Source of the DNA: Syntrophaceae bacterium UBA1163
GTDB taxonomy: Bacteria > Desulfobacterota > BSN033 > UBA1163
Direction: 5' to 3'
Length of the DNA: 42,851 bases
NCBI GenBank assembly: GCA_002311635.1
Contig: DBZJ01000079.1
Coordinates: 1 to 42,851 of the forward strand
Numbering within the stretch: position 1 is the stretch's first letter; every line of letters begins with the position of its first letter. A model generated the notes under the pieces. That model saw only the letters and a list, made by a program, of their open reading frames with translations. It did not search any database and was not told the origin of the DNA. Of this stretch, positions 15,526 through 22,640 are shown one piece after another. The position numbers were made by a program, and so were the translations under genes.

Positions 15526-17490
15526 TTATGCGGCCTCCAGTTCACGGCGTTTGGCCATGTCAAAGAGGATTCGTTCCCTTGCTTTATCAATACCTAATGC
15601 CTTTCGCTTTTTATCGATATGCTCAATCATCATCCGGGCTGCCTTTATCGGGTCCGGTTCGAACCCCCATCTTCCTTTGAAGATCTCATCAAATCCTTCA
15701 AAGAGCATTTTGGTAACCTCTTCACTCCCGAGCGTCGGCCACGTGACACCAAACACCGTATAGACCCCTGAAGCAACAAAATATTGGCCGATCGAGATGG
15801 CCTTTTCGCTCATCCACTCAGGTGCCGCACCAGCAGCCGGCAGATCGCTGATGTCATCCCCCAGCCCTCCGTCCTTGACCACAGCGGTTGCTGCCATCAA
15901 GATCCGACTGTTATCCACACAAGAGCCCATATGGAGGACAGGTGGAAGCCCAACGGCCTCACACACAGAGGCTAATCCTTTGCCCGCATATTTGTGAGCG
16001 GCTTCGGGAGTGAGAAGACCATATTTCCCTGCGGCCATGGCGCTGCACCCTGATGTCAGGACGATGACGTCATTACCAATCAACTCCAGGATCATCTTCA
16101 GATGAGGATCGTCGTGTGTGACACGGGCGTTGTTACACCCCACCACACCGGCAATGCCGCGAATCCGGCCATTAATGATATTATCGTTCAAAGGTCTGTA
16201 AGATGCCCTGAAGAGACCACCCAGGAGGTAGTTGATCGTTTCGTGGCTGAAACCCACAACCGTGTCCATACTTTCCGCTGGAATGAGAAGGGGAGATCTC
16301 CGATTGGGGAAGTTTTCAATGGCTTCCTTGAGGATCTTCTTTGCCACATTTAGAGCCTCATGTTCATCGAATTGGATATGCATGGCCCCTTCAATCTTTG
16401 CTCTACGGTCAGTAGTAATGAGTTTTGTGTGGTAGCACTTGGCTACATCGGAGAGAGACTGCATCTCACACTGGACATCCACAACCATTGCCTCTACTGC
16501 CCCGGTGATGATGGCCAGTTCTTGCTGGAGAAAATTACCCGCGCAGGGAATTCCATGACGCATCAGGATCTCATTGGCAGAACAGCACATGCCGGCAAGG
16601 TTTATCCCCTTTGCGCCTCTTGATTTAGCGAGGTTCAGGATTTCAGGATCCTGAGATGCCACAACAAGCATTTCCGGAAGAAGCGGCTCATGCCCATGAG
16701 TGATCACATTGACATGGTCCTCTTTTAGAACTCCGAGGTTGATCTGACCGGCCATGGGAACGGGGTTCCCGAACATGGCATCCTGGAGTTCTGTCGAGAT
16801 CATCGACCCGCCCCAGCCATCTGCCAAGGCACAACGTGCAGAGGCTCTGAGAATATTCTGGTAATCCTGATCCACACCGATATGGGTTCGATGCATGATC
16901 TCGACGATCTCTCGGTCGATGCCCCGTGGAGCAGTCCCTGTTTCCCGCCAAAGCTGTTGCCGTTTGAGAGGAGCTCGTTTAAGAAAGAGAATCTCTCCCT
17001 CTTGGCGGCCAAACTCTGCCAGAGCTTTTTCACCCACATCAATTGCGACGTCCTGGACGGATCGATCTCCGATTTCAACCCCAAAATCCATGGCCAGTTG
17101 ATAAAGTTTCTGTTCGTCTTTTATCTGGTAATCAGGGACTTCACCTTTAGCTGTAGCCAGAAAGAGTTCGGCTACCCCTCTCGCATGGTCAGAATGAGCA
17201 GCAGCCCCCGCGGCAACCATACGGGCAAAATTACGAGCCGCTATGGTCTCTGCTGTTGCCCCACAGAGACCTCTCCGTTTTGTCTTCTCGGGAACTCCCT
17301 CTTTCTTTTTAGGGGCAGGGACCCGGCAAGGCCCCATCCCGCAGTTCTTACAGCAACTCCCCTCTGCTCCAATGGGGCAAGGTTTCATCGCCTCTGCTCG
17401 GTCAAAAATCGTCTCGCACCCATCTACTGCTGCCTTTTCAATCATTATTTGTGTCGCTCTATCAACGCTTTTCTTATCTATCTCACCCAT
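15526..17490 (-). CDS. cooS: Ni-Fe carbon monoxide dehydrogenase catalytic subunit
   Basis: A full-length 654-residue monofunctional CODH, catalysing CO + H2O to CO2 + 2H+ + 2e-. D- and B-cluster cysteines are present in order (C38, C46; C47, C50, C55, C76). The C-cluster ligand segments are recognisable: HGHEPLLPEM, GMCCSANEI, VDVQCEMQSL, GVVGCNN, TSGCSAMAAGKYGL and HMGSCVDNSRI. The start has GGGAGG with 5-nt spacing. No cooF, cooC or acs genes flank it, so electrons and nickel insertion depend on distant genes or on the local MinD-type or Mrp proteins. Nearby MetV fits a C1 pathway. Confidence 0.95.
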   Translation of the reverse strand: MGEIDKKSVDRATQIMIEKAAVDGCETIFDRAEAMKPCPIGAEGSCCKNCGMGPCRVPAPKKKEGVPEKTKRRGLCGATAETIAARNFARMVAAGAAAHSDHARGVAELFLATAKGEVPDYQIKDEQKLYQLAMDFGVEIGDRSVQDVAIDVGEKALAEFGRQEGEILFLKRAPLKRQQLWRETGTAPRGIDREIVEIMHRTHIGVDQDYQNILRASARCALADGWGGSMISTELQDAMFGNPVPMAGQINLGVLKEDHVNVITHGHEPLLPEMLVVASQDPEILNLAKSRGAKGINLAGMCCSANEILMRHGIPCAGNFLQQELAIITGAVEAMVVDVQCEMQSLSDVAKCYHTKLITTDRRAKIEGAMHIQFDEHEALNVAKKILKEAIENFPNRRSPLLIPAESMDTVVGFSHETINYLLGGLFRASYRPLNDNIINGRIRGIAGVVGCNNARVTHDDPHLKMILELIGNDVIVLTSGCSAMAAGKYGLLTPEAAHKYAGKGLASVCEAVGLPPVLHMGSCVDNSRILMAATAVVKDGGLGDDISDLPAAGAAPEWMSEKAISIGQYFVASGVYTVFGVTWPTLGSEEVTKMLFEGFDEIFKGRWGFEPDPIKAARMMIEHIDKKRKALGIDKARERILFDMAKRRELEAA

Positions 17491-17518
17491 TGGAGCCTCC
17501 CTTCATCCTAAAGCTAAT

Positions 17519-17749
17519 TCATTTTCTTACCATCGGTGAACCGCATTTAGGGCATTTCACAAAGTAGCACGGCGTTCCTGCTTCATGAGCAACAGTCGTT
17601 CCGCATTTTGGACACACACATTCTCCAGCCGGACCTGCACCGGCTCTGGAGCCGCCCATTCTTCCCCTACGAGATCCACCCATTCCTGCACCTCTGCCCC
17701 TACCAGGACTGCTACCCCCGGGAGGACCTGTTCCGTCTCCTCTTGGCAT
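17519..17749 (-). CDS. DUF5320-like Gly-rich protein with zinc ribbon
   Basis: A 76-residue protein starting [12 protein letters not shown], typical of the small DUF5320-type proteins found beside NifX and Mrp genes. A Gly/Arg-rich middle leads to a zinc ribbon (CPKCG and CPKCG, 18 residues apart). The ATG at 17749 is chosen because the MPRGDGTGP start is conserved; a longer frame exists. Function unknown. It is the gene directly before cooS (28-nt gap). Confidence 0.75.
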   Translation of the reverse strand: MPRGDGTGPPGGSSPGRGRGAGMGGSRRGRMGGSRAGAGPAGECVCPKCGTTVAHEAGTPCYFVKCPKCGSPMVRK

Positions 17750-17899
17750 CCTGATCACCACCTTTCCACACCGTTGGTTACAATGATGGGCGAGGGGACC
17801 GGTCATTGGTCAAACCCCAGAAGAGATACAATTGACCTTTTAAAAATGACCGATCCCCCGAGCCTCATCGCTGGCCCCCATGCAATCTATCCTTTGCCA

Positions 17900-18160
17900 C
17901 TACCAGCGACGAAACCCTCGCCCGCCACCAAAGACTCTACCACGGCCACCACCCCATGGAAGCCCTCCACGGCCTGCTCCGAAGACGGGCCCATAAAAGG
18001 GCCTTCCATAAAATGGATAACCACCGGGAGTTGGATAATAAGGTGCCCGCATGGCATACCCATATGGACCGTAGCCCCTGTATGGCATAGCGCAGAAACC
18101 TCTGCCCCCTCCGGTCATCGAACCCTGTCCTAATGGCCCTGTTCCATCAAATCCTGGCAT
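17900..18160 (-). CDS. DUF5320-like Gly/Tyr/Pro-rich protein
   Basis: An 86-residue low-complexity protein starting MPGFDGTGPLGQGSMTGGGR, the family hallmark, followed by Tyr/Pro/Gly repeats and a Gly/Arg-rich end. A single cysteine (RGFCAMPYRG) is in a conserved place. GGAGG with 7-nt spacing precedes the ATG at 18160. It has no known function. Homologues accompany NifX-domain and Mrp genes in anaerobes, as here. Confidence 0.75.
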   Translation of the reverse strand: MPGFDGTGPLGQGSMTGGGRGFCAMPYRGYGPYGYAMRAPYYPTPGGYPFYGRPFYGPVFGAGRGGLPWGGGRGRVFGGGRGFRRW

Positions 18161-18221
18161 GAAAATCCCTCCTTTCATTTTAAAAATAACGTGTCAGTGT
18201 CACGGGTCTCGTGTCCGTAGC

Positions 18222-18434
18222 CTATTTCTTCAACTCTTCGAGCCTTTTTTCAATCTGGCTAAGCTCTTCTCGAAAGAAATTGGCTTCCTCTTCAAGAAAC
18301 CTAATCTCCTTTTCCTTGGTTGGCGGTCCCCATGGTGGAACGGGTACTCCGTACCACCCGGGATTCCAACACCTCCCTCTGCCATAACCGTAAGGATAGT
18401 ATCTCCATCCTGCCGGTCCCATTCCGTATGGCAT
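18222..18434 (-). CDS. DUF5320-like protein with C-terminal coiled coil
   Basis: A 70-residue protein with a Gly/Tyr/Trp/Pro-rich N-terminal half (MPYGMGPAGWRYYPYGYGR) and a charged C-terminal coiled coil (KEIRFLEEEANFFREELSQI and following). This two-part design is typical of one DUF5320 subtype and suggests oligomerisation. It is the third such small gene in a row, ahead of cooS. 130 nt with no visible gene separate it from the flavoenzyme gene. Confidence 0.7.
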   Translation of the reverse strand: MPYGMGPAGWRYYPYGYGRGRCWNPGWYGVPVPPWGPPTKEKEIRFLEEEANFFREELSQIEKRLEELKK

Positions 18435-18564
18435 AATGCTCCCTCTTATCTACCTTGATAGCCATACATCATCTGAACCAATGGATAGCATAGCTAACCC
18501 TCAATTCGAATTGCAGCAAAGCTGCGTTCAGAGTGATGTAAGGTATATCAGTTAAGCTAAAGTG

Positions 18565-19908
18565 CTATCTAAGCTTCATGACGGCTTCTTCTGCCGCATT
18601 CACTGTCTGGTAGGCAATTGGTGAAGCGCACAGTGCCGGATGGGTACCCATCTGAAACAGTGAAACCTGGTAGGCAGTCATGTTATGCTGGATACAAGCA
18701 CTGATGACGTTAATAAGCTCGCCCACTGATATACTTCCTGAAGCTTCGCCGCCGAGCATCACCCCATTGTTTTTAGAGAAAATAAGTTTCACTGAAGTTG
18801 GCACCGCGCCTGGCATCCCGCCTGGATGCTTGCTTGGCGCCTTTGCCTGACCAACAACGATATCATAACCTTCTGCGAGTGCCTGTCTCTCGGTCAGACC
18901 GGCGGCAGCAATGGCAAGTTCGCCAATCTGCGTGGAGAAAACACCTACGACACCCAGCCCTGCATATTGCGTCACAAACACATTGGATGCTGCAAGACGG
19001 GCCTCATTGGTAGCTATGGAAGCAAGCCAGGTTTTTAGGGGTTTGCCGTTATAATATGAGACCTTCATGGCGCAATCGCCACAAGCCAAGATATCGGCGT
19101 CGCCTTCAACGCGCTGATAGCGGTCAACAACTATTCCACCCGTCATATCATCAACACGGAGGCCGGCACGCGCCGCCAGCTCTGTATTCGGAGATACTCC
19201 TGTGCTCACGATAACTACGTCAGCCTTTATCTCGGAGCCGGTTAAACGGACCGACTTCACTTTGTTATCACCGAGTATAGCCGCTACGGTGTCGTTACCA
19301 ACTATTTTTATCCCTCTGTCTTTAAGAACCTTCTCAGCCTCAATGCATAATTCATCGTCAAATGCCAATTGTAAGCAATGGGGAAGCTTCTCAATAATCG
19401 TGACGTTGGCCTGACGGTTTTTCTTACACTCATCAGCGAATTCCGCTCCAATGAAACCGCCTCCTATGATAACTATGTCACTGGATTTGTTAACCTCTTC
19501 GAGCATTTTCTGAAGGTAGCCGACTTCTTTTTTTACTATAAAAACATTCTCTTTCTCAATACCTGGAATAGGCAGGACAACAGGCGAGGACCCTGTAGCC
19601 AGAATAAGCCTATCATAGCTTATCTGCTCACCTTTGGCTGTGTGAACGAGCTTCCTTTTCCTGTCAATTTTTTCGGCAGCACTAATAACGATTTGCACTC
19701 CATTACTAGTCAGCAATGTGTCAGGAATTAGATTCTTTTGCGGACTACCAAGGGTTCCAAAAATATATGGTATACCACAGGGGATTGACACCTGCTCTTC
19801 CTGGCGTATTACGGTGATTGACTTGCCAGGATTTCTGCGTTTGCAGCTGACAGCTGCGGTAGCTCCGGCAGCACTGCCTCCGATAATAACTATGTCAGCA
19901 CGTTCCAT
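18565..19908 (-). CDS. CoA-disulfide reductase/NADH-oxidase-like flavoenzyme (Cys type)
   Basis: A 447-residue FAD- and NAD(P)H-dependent oxidoreductase. The FAD motif GGSAAGATAA begins at residue 10, the single redox cysteine is C44 in VSIPCGIPYI, the NAD(P)H motif is GGGFIGAEFAD, and LACGDCAM is the second FAD contact. The dimerisation domain is present. Probable substrates are CoA disulfide, persulfide, polysulfide or oxygen. The start has GAGGAGG with 8-nt spacing and lies inside the end of the frameshifted periplasmic gene (14-nt overlap). It is one of three such enzymes in the window. Confidence 0.9.
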   Translation of the reverse strand: MERADIVIIGGSAAGATAAVSCKRRNPGKSITVIRQEEQVSIPCGIPYIFGTLGSPQKNLIPDTLLTSNGVQIVISAAEKIDRKRKLVHTAKGEQISYDRLILATGSSPVVLPIPGIEKENVFIVKKEVGYLQKMLEEVNKSSDIVIIGGGFIGAEFADECKKNRQANVTIIEKLPHCLQLAFDDELCIEAEKVLKDRGIKIVGNDTVAAILGDNKVKSVRLTGSEIKADVVIVSTGVSPNTELAARAGLRVDDMTGGIVVDRYQRVEGDADILACGDCAMKVSYYNGKPLKTWLASIATNEARLAASNVFVTQYAGLGVVGVFSTQIGELAIAAAGLTERQALAEGYDIVVGQAKAPSKHPGGMPGAVPTSVKLIFSKNNGVMLGGEASGSISVGELINVISACIQHNMTAYQVSLFQMGTHPALCASPIAYQTVNAAEEAVMKLR

Positions 19909-20274
19909 AAGTTCTTCCTCCTCTATTTTTTATTTTCAATTTAATTCTATCAACTTTGTCCTTCGGCGTAATCTTGATGTCTTGATTTTCAATGTACCAC
20001 TCAGGCCCTAAATGGACAGAGATAGTTTCCCGGCTGGTCCTCAAGACCAGATGCACCCCAGAGGACATTCCCTTCATGGGAGTTATAAGGTTCACGCTCA
20101 CCACTTCCCCATAAGAGTCTCAACGGTTTTGGGGTCATACATCCTGCTGTAGGGAGTTCCCATCCCCCATCCGCCACTTCCTTTCCACTTCACTCCTCGC
20201 TGTGCAAAAGATTCGGTAGCGAGAAAAAAGCTAAAAATGGTGATTACTGCTAACAAGATTCCGATTTTCTTCAT
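19895..20274 (-). pseudogene. Frameshifted exported small protein
   Basis: From ATG 20274 (GGAGG upstream), a signal peptide MKKIGILLAVITIFSFFLA and a mature start AQRGVKWKGSG run to ETLMGKW, where TGA stops the frame. The minus-one frame resumes at once as GEVVSVNLITPMKGMSSGVH and continues to 19895 with VHLGPEWYIENQDIKITPKD. The two halves together make one periplasmic protein of about 125 residues. One missing base near CTTATGGGG explains the break. No slippery heptamer is evident, so I favour mutation or assembly error over programmed frameshifting. The function of the family is unknown to me. Confidence 0.75.
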
Positions 20275-20360
20275 TTTGTATCCCTCCTTTATTTTAGCCC
20301 ACCCAATTGTTCAGCTAACGCCCACACATGAGGTTCAGGGCGTGATTCATGGTTTATGAT

Positions 20361-20759
20361 TTAAACACTTCTGCGGCGACCCATGCCTCGGCCTCCGCCC
20401 ATTCCGAAATGAGGAGGAACCGTAGGTCCACTTGCCTCTTGGAGTTTTCCTGCTTTAAATGCCGCCGTTACCTCTCCTACCGTTCCTCTGGGAACCAAAT
20501 GGACTTTAATCCCCGCTGCCGACAGAGCCGAGGCAGCATTAGGCCCAAGATTACCCGTAATGACGACGCTCGCACCTCTTTGGGCAATAAGTTGTGCGGC
20601 CTGAACCCCGGCACCGCCCGATGCCATCAATCCCTCGTTCTCGAAAGCTTCGAATGCCATGGTCTCAGGATCGACAAAAACGAAATACTGGCATCTTCCA
20701 AACCTCGGATCGATCTGGCAATGAAGGTCTTTTCCTGTCGCACTCACAGCAATTTTCAT
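20361..20759 (-). CDS. NifX/NifB-domain (dinitrogenase FeMo-cofactor-type) protein
   Basis: A 132-residue protein with the NifX-like ribonuclease-H-related fold: MKIAVSATG, IDPRFGRCQYFVFVD, ASVVITGNLGPNA and GTVGEVTAAF. Such proteins bind Fe-S or Fe-Mo cofactor precursors during transfer. A basic Gly/Arg tail (FGMGGGRGMGRRR) resembles DUF5320 tails. Its ATG overlaps the stop of the preceding NifX gene, so they are translationally coupled. It is the last gene of the sigma-54 unit. The true target is unlikely to be nitrogenase, as no nif structural genes are seen. Confidence 0.87.
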   Translation of the reverse strand: MKIAVSATGKDLHCQIDPRFGRCQYFVFVDPETMAFEAFENEGLMASGGAGVQAAQLIAQRGASVVITGNLGPNAASALSAAGIKVHLVPRGTVGEVTAAFKAGKLQEASGPTVPPHFGMGGGRGMGRRRSV

Positions 20760-21145
20760 CGTCCCTCCTCCTCGCATCCATGATCATGCCCGTGATGTTC
20801 ACAAGCCACGACTCCCTGAATTTCACCTCTGAGATAGGCCTCTACCACATCCCTTACTTTCCCCTGAGCGCCCGTGGCCACATCGATCCCCAATTGATTG
20901 AAGAAGTCGATAGCCCTCGGTCCCATTCCACCCGCGATCATCACGTTTGCCTTTTGAGAGTGGATGAACTGAGGGATCACTCCGGGTTGGTGGTTTGGAT
21001 AGTGGGGATTCGCAACTACCTCAAAGCCCACTATTCGATCTCCTTCCACATTGACAAACGTGTAGAAAGGACACCTGCCAAAATGGGCACTGAGTGCTCC
21101 TTCGAGGCCAGAACCATCTTCGCTGGCTAATGCAATTCTCTTCAT
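20756..21145 (-). CDS. NifX/NifB-domain protein with His-rich tail
   Basis: A 129-residue NifX-domain protein: ALSAHFGRCPFYTFVNV, ANVMIAGGMGPRAIDFF and GKVRDVVEAYLRGE. The end is rich in His, Cys and acids (ACEHHGHDHGCEEEG), which looks like a metal-binding tail. GGAGGTAAAGAG precedes the ATG. It lies between the Mrp gene and the next NifX gene in one operon and probably handles a metal cluster. Confidence 0.88.
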   Translation of the reverse strand: MKRIALASEDGSGLEGALSAHFGRCPFYTFVNVEGDRIVGFEVVANPHYPNHQPGVIPQFIHSQKANVMIAGGMGPRAIDFFNQLGIDVATGAQGKVRDVVEAYLRGEIQGVVACEHHGHDHGCEEEGR

Positions 21146-21156
21146 CTCTTTACCTC

Positions 21157-22089
21157 CTATTCTTTAAAATGGTATGGAAATTTTTCTCTTTCAAATTGTT
21201 TCTCAATCTCTTTAAAACCAACATACTCCTTACAGCGTTGGGCTATCTCCCCAAAGGCCTTGGTTGCCTCAGAATTTGGGTGGGCCATCACAAAGGGCAT
21301 CCCTCTGTCGCAATCGGTGACCATCTCGGGGTCAATGGGTATCTTTCCAAGAAAGGGGACCTTTAGGTCACGGGCAGCTTTTTCTCCTCCGCCCATCTTG
21401 AAAAGAGGAATCTCTTTATGGCAGTGCGGGCATTCCAATCCACTCATATTCTCAACAATCCCAATCACTGGAATACTGAGCATCCTACTGAAGGTAACCG
21501 CCTTTCGAGAATCAAGAAGGGCAACATCCTGGGGAGTGGTTACAATAACGGCTCCGTCCACGTTTTTAATCAAATGAGCCACACTTAGCGGTTCATCTCC
21601 TGTTCCCGGAGGAAGATCGACGACCAGAAAATCGAGAGGTCCCCATTCCACTTCTCCCAGAAACTGGCTGATGGCACTGTGTTTAAGCGGACCTCGCCAG
21701 ACCACCGGGTTATCCCGATCTCCAATGAAAAAGGCCATGGAGATGACCTTCAAATTCGGGAAGACCTCCACGGGGATCATCCCCTTCCCAAAGGTTTCTA
21801 CATGTTGAAATTCGATTCCCAGCATCTTGGGGATATTGGGACCATGGATGTCAGCATCCAGAATTCCAACATTGAGTCCATCTTGGGATAAGGCTACTGC
21901 TAAGTTCGTTGCTACAGAACTCTTTCCAACACCGCCTTTCCCACTCATCACCATGATTCGATGTTTGATGTGCGAGAGCTTTGATCTTAATCTCTCCTGG
22001 GCATGGGTCTCTTTCTCCTGCTGGCTGCAAGAATTGGTTTGATCACACGTTTCACAGGTTGAATCTTGTTCACACTTTTCTTTTTCCAT
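21157..22089 (-). CDS. Mrp/NBP35-family Fe-S carrier ATPase
   Basis: A 310-residue P-loop protein. A Cys-rich N-terminal segment (CEQDSTCETCDQTNSC) precedes the deviant Walker A GKGGVGKS at residues 50-57. Further motifs are DADIHGPNIPKMLG, DLPPGTGDEPLS and the CPHC pair that bridges a [4Fe-4S] cluster between two subunits. Mrp proteins bind and transfer clusters to apo-proteins in an ATP-dependent way. The start follows the NifX stop directly (TAAATG), with GGAGGGAGG upstream, so it belongs to the sigma-54 unit. Confidence 0.93.
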   Translation of the reverse strand: MEKEKCEQDSTCETCDQTNSCSQQEKETHAQERLRSKLSHIKHRIMVMSGKGGVGKSSVATNLAVALSQDGLNVGILDADIHGPNIPKMLGIEFQHVETFGKGMIPVEVFPNLKVISMAFFIGDRDNPVVWRGPLKHSAISQFLGEVEWGPLDFLVVDLPPGTGDEPLSVAHLIKNVDGAVIVTTPQDVALLDSRKAVTFSRMLSIPVIGIVENMSGLECPHCHKEIPLFKMGGGEKAARDLKVPFLGKIPIDPEMVTDCDRGMPFVMAHPNSEATKAFGEIAQRCKEYVGFKEIEKQFEREKFPYHFKE

Positions 22090-22470
22090 TTATGTTTTCC
22101 TCCCTCCGGAACCATTTCTCCGAGCACAAAAGCGTCTTCTTCCTCTTCTTTCACAACAGAAGCCGGGTCGAAGCCTTCCTTTCATGAAAAGATCAAAGAC
22201 GATCTCGGCATCTCCTATGACATCTTGAACGACATCAATACCCCTACTTCCAAGTTGACTCTGACAAAAACCATCAATTCCGCCGCAGATGACTTTATCC
22301 ACCCCGTTTGAGGTGATCTGCTCCAGACGCTGGGGGAGATTGAGATTAGCCGTTGGGAGCTTTTCCTGCCTTACGACCTCTCGCCCCTCAACATCGATGA
22401 TCCACATCTCAGGTGAGAAGTCAAAGCGGGGGGAAATTCGATTTCCAAAAATGGGAATGGCGATCTTCAT
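22090..22470 (-). CDS. NifX/NifB-domain protein, first gene of sigma-54 unit
   Basis: A 126-residue protein: MKIAIPIFGNRISPRFDF is the canonical NifX-domain start, then VDKVICGGIDGFCQSQL and a Cys/Arg-rich tail RPGFCCERRGRRRFCARRN that might bind a cluster or nucleic acid. A sigma-54 promoter lies 18 nt upstream and leaves a very short leader without a clear ribosome-binding site. It overlaps the Mrp gene start by adjacency. Confidence 0.87.
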   Translation of the reverse strand: MKIAIPIFGNRISPRFDFSPEMWIIDVEGREVVRQEKLPTANLNLPQRLEQITSNGVDKVICGGIDGFCQSQLGSRGIDVVQDVIGDAEIVFDLFMKGRLRPGFCCERRGRRRFCARRNGSGGRKT

Positions 22471-22487
22471 AGCTACGGATTCTAAAA

Positions 22488-22503
22488 AGCAAAATGGGTG
22501 CCA
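22488..22503 (-). promoter_or_regulatory. Sigma-54 (RpoN) promoter
   Basis: On the minus strand the 16-mer TGGCACCCATTTTGCT matches the consensus TGGCAC-N5-TTGCW at every fixed position. It lies 18 nt upstream of the NifX start at 22470, so transcription should start near 22477. It drives the NifX, Mrp, NifX, NifX unit, and the enhancer-binding protein gene is directly upstream. Confidence 0.92.
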
Positions 22504-22590
22504 AATGCTGGAAAGAGAGGGAAAGTCAGTGATTTAGATAAATTGGAGAATTTTTAGATAGAGGAGGGATGAAAGAGGGAAAAGATAAAC

Positions 22591-22637
22591 GTCTCATAAA
22601 TGAGACTTATGAAACATAAAAGTTTCAGTAATGTTAC
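22591..22637. promoter_or_regulatory. Tandem dyads, candidate enhancer (UAS) for the sigma-54 activator
   Basis: Three inverted repeats stand side by side: GTCTCAT-AA-ATGAGAC at 22591-22606, TGAAAC-ATAAAA-GTTTCA at 22610-22627, and GTAA-TG-TTAC at 22628-22637. They lie about 90-150 bp upstream of the sigma-54 promoter, the usual distance for activator sites, and just after the stop of the activator gene at 22641. Confidence 0.75.
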
Positions 22638-22640
22638 ATT

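Noticed and set aside
15640..15665. GGTTCGAACC-like T-loop sequence suggesting a tRNA.
   Set aside because: It encodes a conserved part of CooS (GFEPDP region) on the minus strand, and no cloverleaf can be drawn.
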